Part shown: piece by piece, positions 1 to 6,292 of the stretch
How positions within the stretch are numbered: position 1 is the first letter of the stretch
Layout: each line of letters opens with the position of its first letter
Assembly: GCA_009786295.1 (NCBI GenBank)
Contig: WQTN01000103.1
Coordinates: 1 to 8,527, forward strand
Origin: Methanomassiliicoccaceae archaeon
GTDB lineage: Archaea > Thermoplasmatota > Thermoplasmata > Methanomassiliicoccales > Methanomethylophilaceae
Length of the DNA: 8,527 nt
Direction of reading: 5' to 3'
Notes under the pieces: model-generated
Database searches by the model: none
What the model saw: only the letters and a program-made list of their open reading frames with translations
What the model was told of the DNA's origin: nothing
Made by a program: the position numbers and the translations under genes

Positions 1-130
1 GAGGCATGTCAACTTCGGTCTTGTCTATCCTTTCTTGGATGGGCGCCATGGTCCCCAGGGGCTCATGGCCGAATCTTTCTACCAGGTCGAACAATATAAG
101 GCTGTTCGGCGGATCTATGAATATTTTCAT
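1..130 (-). CDS. mmp5: Methanogenesis marker protein 5, N-terminal part (cut by window edge)
   Basis: Partial gene running off the left edge; only the first 43 codons are visible. The protein starts MKIFIDPPNSLILFDLVERF and continues with GHEPLGTM. The PPNSLIL and ERFGHEPL words match my recollection of the N-terminus of methanogenesis marker protein 5, a family restricted to methanogens with no established biochemical activity of its own. The ATG at 130-128 overlaps the stop of mmp6 as ATGA, so translation is coupled and the gene is part of the same leftward operon of MCR-activation genes. A start further upstream would run into mmp6. Identity rests on this short N-terminus plus context; the rest of the protein lies outside the window and cannot be checked. 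Confidence 0.75.
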   Translation of the reverse strand, partial: MKIFIDPPNSLILFDLVERFGHEPLGTMAPIQERIDKTEVDMP

Positions 131-549
131 CGGCATGCCTCACAAATTTTTTTGAATTCCTCAACGGGAAGCTTCTCCTTCTCTTTCGGAGCCGCTATCT
201 TCTCCCCTTTCTCGCAATATCGCAGCCCGTGCTGTATCAGCGGGAGCATCTCCCACTCCGCCTCGAGCTGAGCGTATCCCGGCCTTGTGCCGTGCTCCGC
301 GCGGCATCTCCTTGGGTCTCCGGCGGGATATGCCCTGACCTTTGAATAGATGTCATAAGGATATCTTTCCCTGATGACGGCCAGCGCCTCTCTGACAAGC
401 GTACCGGGCCCTTCCACCAGCGTTCCGTAGCAGGTCTCTTTTGCGGTCACTTCCTTTCCCATGGCATGTATCTCTCTTACCAGCTGGTCAGGGGTGATCA
501 TCGAATCAGGAGATATCATGAATATCCTCGTCTCTCTTTCCTCACTCAT
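127..549 (-). CDS. mmp6: Methanogenesis marker protein 6
   Basis: A 140-aa protein of the methanogenesis marker 6 family. Family-like words are RIFMISPDSMITPDQLV near residues 8-24, CYGTLVEG at 40-47, GDPRRCRAEHGTRPG at 77-91 and EWEMLPLI at 98-105. The C-terminus is lysine/glutamate rich and ends with a CEAC pair (C136, C139); other cysteines are C40, C82 and C112. From general knowledge, marker proteins including this one are associated with the complex that reductively activates methyl-coenzyme M reductase; no separate enzymatic reaction is known to me. The ATG overlaps the mmp3 stop by 4 bp (ATGA), and a strong GGAGGAG Shine-Dalgarno lies just upstream (561-555 on the complement), which fixes the start. 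The product should be cytoplasmic: no signal peptide or membrane segment. Length is close to the family norm of about 130-150 aa. Confidence 0.92.
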   Translation of the reverse strand: MSEERETRIFMISPDSMITPDQLVREIHAMGKEVTAKETCYGTLVEGPGTLVREALAVIRERYPYDIYSKVRAYPAGDPRRCRAEHGTRPGYAQLEAEWEMLPLIQHGLRYCEKGEKIAAPKEKEKLPVEEFKKICEACR

Positions 550-2057
550 TTTTTCTCCTCCATGATATAGATGGTCTCTTCTTCCTCTATCTCGCTCAGC
601 CTGCTCAGGTCGTCGATGAACCTTCCGACGATGTTGGTCCCGTACGGCTCTTCCCCGGTAGGGCCGTACTCCTTGCTGTCCTGCAGTCTTATCCCTATCA
701 GACCGTGGTGCGGCCTCGATTGGTTCGTGATCCCTATATCGCCTTTCTTACACTTTTTGAACGGGTCCTGAGGGTAGAGGCTCTTTGACCGTTCCTCGTC
801 CCCGTAGAATGTTATTATCGGCATTCCCGGGAACGAGAACTGTGTCTTCAGAGCACCGACCGGCTTATGAGAAAGGCCGGTGACCTTCCTGAAATAGTAA
901 ACATCGCCGGGGAACGATTCGTCAAGCTGTATCCTGAACACCTTTTCCTTAGGAATACCGAAGGTCTCCACAGCATCGCCTGAAATGGCTGTGAGCGTCA
1001 TATCGGGAGTCTGTTCCACAATCACTGCATCATCGGACGTGTTGCCGGACCTCTTCTGTTTCAGGTTGAACTGCGACAGGAACTTCTCGCCTTCCGATTG
1101 GGTCATGCCCACCGAGAGCGCCCGGGCGGGGTCCGTCATCATTGTGATCTTATCTCCGGCAGCTGCGCCGGATATGATCCCCGACCCTCTTTTGACGGTC
1201 CCTGCGATATTGTGCAGTGCGCTCGGCTGTCTTCTTTCTTTATGTATAAGCATGCGACCTGTGCCGTGCCCATTATTCCTTACGGCAACGCTCCCCGCAT
1301 CCCTTACCGAATGGTGCTCATCCGGTACGGAGACATCAAGGTCGTCGCTGCAGCTTATCAGCGTCCCGGTGGAGTCCGTCACGTTAAAATAGCCTTTGGA
1401 CCCGAGGATCAGGATCTGCTCAGCGGACGCCGGGGACCGTCTGTCAAGTTCTATCAGGATGTTCGTGTCGACCGAGTATCCTTCTTCCAGAACATATCCG
1501 AGGTCTTTTGTGACAACGATGTTCTCGTTGCTTGACTCGGAGACGACAGGCCTGATATCAAGAAGCGTCTCCCCCTCCATCGGAGTTTCCAGGATATGCC
1601 TTCCGAGGGTTATCCTCCCTATGTTGCCGATGCCTGCCCCGTAGGACCCGGAGTGGTCCTTCTTTGCTATCATGATGTATGTTGAATTGTTGTCGAACCC
1701 GCCGAGCGTGAAGAAACAGTCGTACCTAGCGTACCGCCTCTCCGCCCTGTCTGTGCGTATGTCCGTGATGAACGAGCCGAATGCGGTTATGTCCTTTGTC
1801 GACCATCTGCCGGTCGATCCTTTCATCGAGGGTATGATGGACCTCCAAAGCTTTGCGCCGTCGGTATCGCCGAGGTGAAGGACCATCGTCCCCTTCGAAG
1901 TGACGAGTTCGAAATCGTCGGTCTCCCCGGTGAGCTTTTCTGTTGAAATATGGACGGATATAAGGGAACCGGGTTTGTAGATCTCGCCTTTCACGGCGTC
2001 CTTGAGCGTCGCGCCTTTTGCAAGGTCCTTCTCTTTTCCGTTCACAGTTATTCTCAT
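546..2057 (-). CDS. mmp3: Methanogenesis marker protein 3 (UPF0288, cyclophilin-like)
   Basis: A 503-aa protein of the UPF0288 / methanogenesis marker 3 family, full length for the family. The N-terminal 60 or so residues (MRITVNGKEKDLAKGATLKD...) look like a beta-grasp, ThiS/MoaD-type fold; that is my inference. The C-terminal third (about residues 370-490) carries the region that led the family to be described as cyclophilin-like, with a segment containing FPGDVYYFRKVTG, QFSFPGMPIITFYGDE and GDIGITNQSRPHHGLIGIRL. Peptidyl-prolyl isomerase activity has not, to my knowledge, been shown. Known association: Mmp3 is found with component A2, McrC and other marker proteins in the MCR activation machinery. 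The gene starts 1 bp after the mcrC stop, with a GGGGAGT ribosome binding site (2070-2064 on the complement), and ends overlapping mmp6. It has few cysteines and no membrane segment, so it is probably a cytoplasmic complex subunit. Confidence 0.93.
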   Translation of the reverse strand: MRITVNGKEKDLAKGATLKDAVKGEIYKPGSLISVHISTEKLTGETDDFELVTSKGTMVLHLGDTDGAKLWRSIIPSMKGSTGRWSTKDITAFGSFITDIRTDRAERRYARYDCFFTLGGFDNNSTYIMIAKKDHSGSYGAGIGNIGRITLGRHILETPMEGETLLDIRPVVSESSNENIVVTKDLGYVLEEGYSVDTNILIELDRRSPASAEQILILGSKGYFNVTDSTGTLISCSDDLDVSVPDEHHSVRDAGSVAVRNNGHGTGRMLIHKERRQPSALHNIAGTVKRGSGIISGAAAGDKITMMTDPARALSVGMTQSEGEKFLSQFNLKQKRSGNTSDDAVIVEQTPDMTLTAISGDAVETFGIPKEKVFRIQLDESFPGDVYYFRKVTGLSHKPVGALKTQFSFPGMPIITFYGDEERSKSLYPQDPFKKCKKGDIGITNQSRPHHGLIGIRLQDSKEYGPTGEEPYGTNIVGRFIDDLSRLSEIEEEETIYIMEEKK

Positions 2058-2058
2058 G

Positions 2059-2679
2059 TCAATACTCCCCGCGCGGAGGCAGCGTCTTCTGTACCTTCGA
2101 GACTATCTCGTCCAACTTATCCTGCGGCGCGGTCACACCTCTGATGACCCCGGTTATTATCTCCTTTATCTCTCCGCGGGTGTTGATGTCCTCGTCCGAA
2201 GGCATGACCCTCGATGTCTTTACGCCTATGGCGGCGAAATCCTCAAAGTCCACAGGCGTCTGGGATACCACTATTGCGGGGATGTCAACGTTCCTCAATA
2301 TCAGCCTTGCTTTGTAGATGATGTGCTGCCTGACGTTCCCAAGGTGAATTATCGCGACCTTGTACTGCTGTATCCTTTCCACTTCGATCGGATCAAGGCC
2401 GAACTGCGAGGTGTGGGACGTGTCGGGCGCATCGGCGGGCACGCCGCCTCCCGCGTTGACCACAAGGACGCTTGTATCGATCCCTTCTTCTCTCAGGGCG
2501 TAGGTTATTTCGCAGACAGGCTTTGTTATGTGCCTTCTTCCCGGCCCCATCGCGATGACGATGACGTCCATTCCGCTTTCCGATATCGTCGCCCTCTGCG
2601 CAAGGCCGCCGCCGACACCCATGCCCATCGACTCTCTGCATTCGACAAAGCTAAGGTGCCTGCCTATCTGTTTTTTCAT
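2059..2679 (-). CDS. mcrC: McrC, methyl-coenzyme M reductase operon protein C
   Basis: A 206-aa McrC-family protein. Diagnostic words: VECRESMGMGVGGGLAQR (residues 12-29), ATISESG (30-36), GPGRRHITKPVCEITYALRE (45-64), VLVVNAGGGVPADAPD (71-86), IIHLGNVRQHIIYKARLIL (110-128), VDIPAIVVSQTPVDFEDFA (131-149). The only two cysteines, C14 and C56, sit in the most conserved blocks and are candidates for cluster or metal contacts. McrC is part of the factor assembly that activates MCR with ATP and component A2. In many methanogens mcrC lies inside the mcr structural operon (mcrBDCGA); here it is instead between atwA and mmp3, 9 bp downstream of atwA. A GTGAGG-like ribosome binding site precedes the ATG at 2679. 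Cytoplasmic; length about normal for the family. Confidence 0.95.
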   Translation of the reverse strand: MKKQIGRHLSFVECRESMGMGVGGGLAQRATISESGMDVIVIAMGPGRRHITKPVCEITYALREEGIDTSVLVVNAGGGVPADAPDTSHTSQFGLDPIEVERIQQYKVAIIHLGNVRQHIIYKARLILRNVDIPAIVVSQTPVDFEDFAAIGVKTSRVMPSDEDINTRGEIKEIITGVIRGVTAPQDKLDEIVSKVQKTLPPRGEY

Positions 2680-2688
2680 CGGACAGCC

Positions 2689-4272
2689 TCACTGATCCTT
2701 ATTGAATTCATTTATTATCTTGTCCGGCGGCCCTATGTCGACCACTCTGCCGTTCTTCATGAACGCTGCGCGGTCGCAGCAGTTCAGAACAAAATCCATA
2801 TCGTGGCTTACCACGATGAATGTCTCGTCCAGGTTGTCCCTCGCTTTGAGCACGGACTTTGCGATTATGACCTTTGTTATCGGATCCATTGTGCCGGTCG
2901 GCTCGTCGAGGATTATTATCTTCGGTTCTTTGATAAGGACCTGCGCAAAGGCGATCCTCTGGGATTCTCCGACGCTCAGCGAGTCCGGATAGGAATACAA
3001 TGTCTTCTCAACATTCTTTCTCTCGAATCCGACGCTGAGCAGCACCTGTATCGCTTTCATCTTAGCAAGTTCCGCAGGCATCTTCATGCCTATCGATGTG
3101 GTGAGGTTCTGAAGCACCGTGTCGAACGGGTACAGCGAATACTCTTGGTGCAGGAATCCGATGTAAGGCGTCGCCCTTCCCTTTCCGGCGAACCCCTCTT
3201 CGGACATGTTTATCCAGTCGTCGCCTATCTTGACCGCCACTTTGCCGGAGGTCGCAGGCGTCATCCCCGCTATCATCCTCGAGGTCGTTGTCTTGCCCGC
3301 TCCTGACAATCCCACCAATGCGAATATCTCTCTTTCTTTGATGTCAAGGGATACTCCGTCAACGGCTTTCACCACCCCTCTCGATACAGAGAAATAATGT
3401 TTCTGGGCGTTCTCAAGGACGATGAGGGATCCTCCCGCATCTTTTCCCTGTTCCTTTTCGAAGCGGTACCCTTCCATGAACTTGGCCGTCACGTCCTCGG
3501 GTTTACCTTCCATCATGACGTTGCCGGAGTCCAGCCATATGGCGTGATCCGACATCTCGACGATCGCTTCGGGCCAGTGCGAAGCCATCACCATGCAGAT
3601 ATTATGTTTTTGAACGTAATCGACAAGTCTTTTGTGAATGATGGCAGAGGTATGCGGGTCCAAAGTGCCCGTAGGCTCGTCAGCCAGGAAGAACAGCGGT
3701 TCCTTCGCCAGCTGCCTGGCCATGACGATCCTCTGCTTCTCCCCTCCGGAAAGGTCTCTGGCGATGTGCGTCGCGCGATGCGTCATGTTGACGAACTCAA
3801 GGAGCTCGACCGCTTTCTCCACACGTTTCGGGTCTGCGGGGTCCAGAGCTTCAAGGATGTTCTCGACGACGGACTTGTCGCCGAATAATGCAAAAGTCCT
3901 TTGTATCATTATCGCGATGCGCCCTTTCAGTTCCTGTCTTACGGGGTCGTATTCTTTCAGGCCCCAGTAGTCTATTTGTTTTGCGGCGGATTCCGCGCCG
4001 CATTTCGAACATGGTGTTCCGGGGAACGGCAGGTCCATATTGCCGCATTTCGGGCAGTGGTTTACATGGAACAGCAGTCTTCCGGAGTCGGGGCCGTAGC
4101 CTTCGCTGCCGCGGATCATATGGATGAGGACGCTCTTTCCCGCAGCGCTCTTGCCCACCAATCCCAGCACCTTTCCGGCCGAGATCTTCGCGCTTACATT
4201 TTTGAGGACCGTCCTCCCGTTAAAGCTCTTTGTCACATTCTCAATGGTCAGAAGATCGACCGACTCATCCAT
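2689..4272 (-). CDS. atwA: AtwA, methyl-coenzyme M reductase system component A2 (twin ABC ATPase)
   Basis: A 527-aa soluble protein with two ABC ATPase domains and no membrane segments, the architecture of component A2, which supplies ATP-driven work for reductive activation of MCR. NBD1: Walker A GKSAAGKS (40-47), signature LSGGEKQ (174-180), Walker B FLADEP with E199, H-loop H232. NBD2: Walker A GLSGAGKT (321-328), Q-loop Q376, signature LSVGESQ (432-438), Walker B IILDEP with E457, H-loop H490. A zinc-ribbon-like insert (CPKC 73-76 and CSKC 88-91) lies between Walker A and the signature of NBD1; I recall such an insert as typical of AtwA. I place the start at the ATG at 4272-4270; an in-frame TTG four codons upstream is possible, but a TATA-like box about 27 bp upstream puts transcription start at the ATG, suggesting a leaderless message. 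First gene of the leftward MCR-activation operon. Confidence 0.96.
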   Translation of the reverse strand: MDESVDLLTIENVTKSFNGRTVLKNVSAKISAGKVLGLVGKSAAGKSVLIHMIRGSEGYGPDSGRLLFHVNHCPKCGNMDLPFPGTPCSKCGAESAAKQIDYWGLKEYDPVRQELKGRIAIMIQRTFALFGDKSVVENILEALDPADPKRVEKAVELLEFVNMTHRATHIARDLSGGEKQRIVMARQLAKEPLFFLADEPTGTLDPHTSAIIHKRLVDYVQKHNICMVMASHWPEAIVEMSDHAIWLDSGNVMMEGKPEDVTAKFMEGYRFEKEQGKDAGGSLIVLENAQKHYFSVSRGVVKAVDGVSLDIKEREIFALVGLSGAGKTTTSRMIAGMTPATSGKVAVKIGDDWINMSEEGFAGKGRATPYIGFLHQEYSLYPFDTVLQNLTTSIGMKMPAELAKMKAIQVLLSVGFERKNVEKTLYSYPDSLSVGESQRIAFAQVLIKEPKIIILDEPTGTMDPITKVIIAKSVLKARDNLDETFIVVSHDMDFVLNCCDRAAFMKNGRVVDIGPPDKIINEFNKDQ

Positions 4273-4295
4273 GCGTATACCCAAGGCTACAACAG

Positions 4296-4304
4296 ATATA
4301 AATT
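4296..4304 (-). promoter_or_regulatory. TATA-like box of the atwA operon
   Basis: On the complement the sequence reads AATTTATAT. Its core is centred near 4299, about 27 bp upstream of the atwA ATG (4272), the usual distance from an archaeal box A to the transcription start. No ribosome binding site lies between it and the ATG, so the message is probably leaderless. Position and AT content are seen; function is inferred. Confidence 0.6.
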
Positions 4305-4359
4305 ATGGGAAGGTACGGGTTTCACAGAAAGCATCCAATGCAGGACGGTCTCTGCACCG

Positions 4360-4378
4360 CCGGCAGTCGTTATGCCGG
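4360..4378. repeat. Perfect short palindrome CCGGCA-N7-TGCCGG in the divergent intergenic region
   Basis: Six-bp perfect inverted repeat (4360-4365 and 4373-4378) with a 7-nt spacer, located between the divergent atwA and DUF4443-like genes, about 56 bp upstream of the atwA box. It could be an operator for the adjacent winged-helix protein or a chance GC-rich hairpin. A single occurrence of this length is weak evidence. Confidence 0.3.
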
Positions 4379-4432
4379 ACTGTCAGAAGGAATGGTCTCT
4401 TATTGTCTATCTCCGGTGTTGCTGGCGGCTCC

Positions 4433-4446
4433 CTGCCTTACGGCAG
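4433..4446. promoter_or_regulatory. Candidate operator palindrome CTGCC-ttac-GGCAG abutting the rightward promoter
   Basis: Perfect 5-bp inverted repeat with a 4-nt spacer, ending one base before the TTTATTA box at 4447-4453, i.e. at the site where TFB would contact BRE. A regulator bound here would interfere with initiation of the rightward gene, so autoregulation by the winged-helix protein encoded immediately downstream is possible. This is inferred from position only. Confidence 0.3.
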
Positions 4447-4453
4447 TTTATTA
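4447..4453 (+). promoter_or_regulatory. TATA-like box of the DUF4443/DUF2111-like gene
   Basis: TTTATTA centred at 4450, 28 bp upstream of the ATG at 4478. With usual archaeal geometry, transcription would begin at about 4476, giving an essentially leaderless message starting at 4478. It would put the alternative in-frame ATG at 4457 outside the transcript. Confidence 0.45.
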
Positions 4454-4477
4454 AGGATGGATGCACTATACATCCAT

Positions 4478-5437
4478 ATGGCATACAGGAACGCTTCGAG
4501 GCTTGGCGGGCCGATACCAAAATTCGGGGACTATCATGTTTGGAAGGCGCTTTATTGCATTGCCGAGAACGACATGCTCGGAAGAAAGAGTCTGGCTGCA
4601 CTTTTGAAGATCGGAGAGGGAAGCACTAGGACAATATTGAACATGCTCCAGGAGGACGGGATCATCGCCATCAACAAGAACGGCGTATCCTTTACCAGAG
4701 AAGGCATGGACACATGGAGATCCCTCAAAATGGAGATACACCAGATAAACGTCCCCGAGCTGACCATCGGCAAGAACGATTGCGCAGTAAAGGTCCCCGG
4801 GATGGCCGGCAGCATCAAGTACGGTTGCGAAGAGAGGGACGTCGCAATAAAACAGGGGGCAACAGGCGCGACCACCCTGATATGCTCCAATAAGGTTCTG
4901 CTGTTCCCGGGTTCGCATTATCCTGTGGACCAGAAGGTAGAGAATTCCATCAGGGACTGTTTTGACATCAAGGATGGGGATGTGATAATAGTAGGCACAG
5001 CCGGCGACAAAGAGAAAGCAGAGATAGGCGCAGTGACCGCCGGCCTGGAACTCATGGGCGGGCTGCATATAAGGCGCGAGCTCGATGATGTTCTCACACA
5101 GAGAAGCACCGGGAGCGAACTTCTCTCCCTCGCGTTCGCGATACACGATCTTGTCGGAGGCCTGCCGGTCTGCGCCAAGAGCAGGGACAACCTCGGCATA
5201 AGGATAGAGGAGGGGAGGGTGATCGACAACGCATACACAGGCGCTGTGCTGGAAGAAGTGATAAATGCAGGGACCACGATCAGGAAGATCGCTATATCCG
5301 GGCCCTACAGAGGGATAAGGGTCATCGTGACGCCGATAGAGCTCGACAGCAGAGTGATAGCGGCCATCGGTGTCGTCGACATCAGAAGCATGGCCGGGAT
5401 AAATAACCTTATCAGACAAAGGAGTGATGAAGAATGA
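4478..5437 (+). CDS. Winged-helix DUF4443-like protein with C-terminal DUF2111-like domain, putative regulator
   Basis: A 319-aa protein in two parts. Residues about 16-85 look like a winged helix-turn-helix (VWKALYCIAEND..., then GRKSLAALLKIGEGSTRTIL as recognition unit, and a GIIAINKNGVSFT wing), continuing into a domain to about residue 200 that resembles DUF4443. Residues about 205-305 (GSELLSLAFAIHDLVGGLPV..., GIRIEEGRVIDNAYTGAVLE, IAISGPYRGIRVIVTPI, IAAIGVVDIRS) resemble DUF2111, a small domain I know from methanogens; assignments are from memory. Cysteines C27, C102, C117, C136, C161 and C232 could allow thiol or metal sensing (inference). It is divergent from the atwA operon, with palindromes between, so regulation of MCR activation is a plausible role but not shown. 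The start at 4478 fits the TATA-like box; ATG 4457 would add seven residues. Its stop overlaps the next gene (ATGA). Confidence 0.8.
   Translation: MAYRNASRLGGPIPKFGDYHVWKALYCIAENDMLGRKSLAALLKIGEGSTRTILNMLQEDGIIAINKNGVSFTREGMDTWRSLKMEIHQINVPELTIGKNDCAVKVPGMAGSIKYGCEERDVAIKQGATGATTLICSNKVLLFPGSHYPVDQKVENSIRDCFDIKDGDVIIVGTAGDKEKAEIGAVTAGLELMGGLHIRRELDDVLTQRSTGSELLSLAFAIHDLVGGLPVCAKSRDNLGIRIEEGRVIDNAYTGAVLEEVINAGTTIRKIAISGPYRGIRVIVTPIELDSRVIAAIGVVDIRSMAGINNLIRQRSDEE
5421..5426 (+). promoter_or_regulatory. Ribosome binding site GGAGTG of the first CPVPC protein gene
   Basis: GGAGTG within an AAAGGAGTGAT context lies inside the 3' end of the preceding gene, 7 nt before the ATG at 5434. It fixes the start and supports translational coupling through the ATGA overlap. 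Confidence 0.7.
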
Positions 5438-5754
5438 GCAATTGTAAAACAACCGTGGAACCCGGTGTGTGCAGATTAAAGACAGTAATTATCGCAAATA
5501 CAGACCCAGACACATACATGGTCGAGTTCGATATCCAGAGCGAGTGTCCCAGCGTCATGAAGCTTGCGGCGGCCCTTGGGCCCGTATCCCCATACACAGA
5601 AGCGGAAGCCAGGCTCAACAATACTACGGTCTATGTCCTTGCGGGCGAGAACCTGCCCCATGCGGCATGCCCTGTGCCCTGCGCACTGATGAAGACCCTT
5701 GAGGCGGCCGGCGGGATGGCGCTCAAAAGGGATGTCGTCATTAAACTGGAATGA
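5434..5754 (+). CDS. Small cysteine-rich CPVPC protein, DUF6951-like (copy 1)
   Basis: A 106-aa cytoplasmic protein; I believe it belongs to the DUF6951 family of methanogen proteins, function unknown. It shares about half its residues with the next gene. Five cysteines are common to both copies: here C4, C13, C38, C79 and C83, the last two in the invariant LPHAACPVPC motif (residues 74-83). Other shared blocks are FDIQSECP (32-39), SPYTEAE (52-58) and LKRDVVIKLE at the C-terminus. The cysteine pattern suggests metal, Fe-S or thiol chemistry, but the sequence alone does not show which. The ATG overlaps the stop of the winged-helix gene (ATGA) with a GGAGTG ribosome binding site at 5421-5426, so the two are co-translated and probably function together. 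No signal peptide, no membrane segment. Confidence 0.85.
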   Translation: MSNCKTTVEPGVCRLKTVIIANTDPDTYMVEFDIQSECPSVMKLAAALGPVSPYTEAEARLNNTTVYVLAGENLPHAACPVPCALMKTLEAAGGMALKRDVVIKLE

Positions 5755-5873
5755 ACATCCGGCAATAGGTCGTGTCCTCTGCAAACAAAATCGGCAGGGA
5801 CAGCGTCCGCAGGAAGAAGTAATTAATGGAAGAACAGCCATAGACGCCCCATCATTTAGTGGAGTGATTATGA
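5755..5873. other. Spacer between the tandem CPVPC genes with weak promoter candidate
   Basis: About 119 bp without a gene. An AT-rich TAATTAAT at 5820-5827 could serve as box A, giving a start near 5850 and a short leader that carries the GGAGTGAT ribosome binding site at 5861-5868. No convincing hairpin terminator for the upstream gene is seen, so read-through from it is equally possible. Confidence 0.3.
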
Positions 5874-6197
5874 ATGAGCGATGAGTGCAAGGTCACCGTG
5901 GACGCCGGTGTATGCAAAATGGTAACTGTTATCACAGCGAAGGCGAACCCCGAAACGGGGATGGTCGATATAGACATCCAGAGCGACTGCCCGAACATCC
6001 TGAAGATGTCGTGGAGCATCAAACCGATATGTCCGTACACGGAAGTGGAAGAAGAGATGTGCAAAACGGACATCTATACTCTCGCAAGCGGAACGCTGCC
6101 CCATGCAGCATGCCCTGTGCCCTGCGGCATAATAAAAGCTGTAGAAGTGGCCGGGGACCTGGGGCTCAAGAGGGACGTTACCATAAAGATAGAGTAA
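5874..6197 (+). CDS. Small cysteine-rich CPVPC protein, DUF6951-like (copy 2, tandem paralogue)
   Basis: A 107-aa paralogue of the preceding small protein, from the same family by my reading. It keeps all five shared cysteines (C5, C14, C39, C80, C84) and the LPHAACPVPC block (residues 75-84), and has two more, C53 (KPICPY) and C63 (EEEMCK), at places where copy 1 has S and N. The extra cysteines suggest the copies have diverged in ligand or redox behaviour, an inference. Start at ATG 5874 is set by GGAGTGAT at 5861-5868; the 19 nt from this site through the first bases of the gene match the same stretch of copy 1 at 17 positions, so the duplication appears to include the ribosome binding site. 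Length, composition and lack of signal peptide indicate a soluble cytoplasmic protein. Function unknown. Confidence 0.85.
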   Translation: MSDECKVTVDAGVCKMVTVITAKANPETGMVDIDIQSDCPNILKMSWSIKPICPYTEVEEEMCKTDIYTLASGTLPHAACPVPCGIIKAVEVAGDLGLKRDVTIKIE

Positions 6198-6292
6198 ACG
6201 CGGCAGTATGCACAATACGTATCCGGGAAACACCCCCGAAGCCGCCTTTTCTATCGCTAATCTTTTGTAATGATTATACCATTTCACATACA
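6198..6292 (+). promoter_or_regulatory. Spacer with T-rich tracts and a TATA-like box for the 182-aa gene
   Basis: Ninety-five bp. T-runs at about 6247-6250 and 6263-6266 could terminate the upstream transcript. TTTTGTAA at 6263-6270 is centred about 26 bp before the ATG at 6293 and could be its box A. No Shine-Dalgarno-like purine run precedes that ATG, which fits a leaderless transcript. All of this is positional inference. Confidence 0.35.

Noticed and set aside
2002..3306. Long open frame (434 codons) on the plus strand opposite mcrC and atwA
   Set aside because: It lies fully antisense to two strongly recognised genes, its product is Arg/His/Tyr-rich with no recognisable domain, and it spans two genes and their gap. 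It is explained by codon bias of the real genes.
4124..4477. Upstream extension of the winged-helix gene to 437 codons
   Set aside because: It would overlap the 5' end of atwA and read through the divergent promoter region; the added residues show no family similarity.
5424..5430. GTGATGA resembling a C box of a C/D guide RNA
   Set aside because: It is part of the ribosome binding site and coding sequence of the regulator's 3' end; I found no matching D/C'/D' set at suitable spacing.
4466..5452. Long minus-strand frame (328 codons) opposite the winged-helix gene
   Set aside because: Antisense shadow; no domain or promoter, and the plus-strand frame has coherent domains, a ribosome-binding-site-coupled neighbour and a promoter.
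5885..6292. Upstream extension of the 182-aa protein to give a 318-codon frame
   Set aside because: The extension overlaps the second CPVPC gene out of frame and is Arg/His-rich nonsense; a clean ATG with a TATA-like box is at 6293.
6198..6292. Possible intrinsic terminator hairpin around CCGGG...CCCCG before the T-runs
   Set aside because: The stem is only about 4 bp and separated from the T-runs; too weak to list as a terminator.
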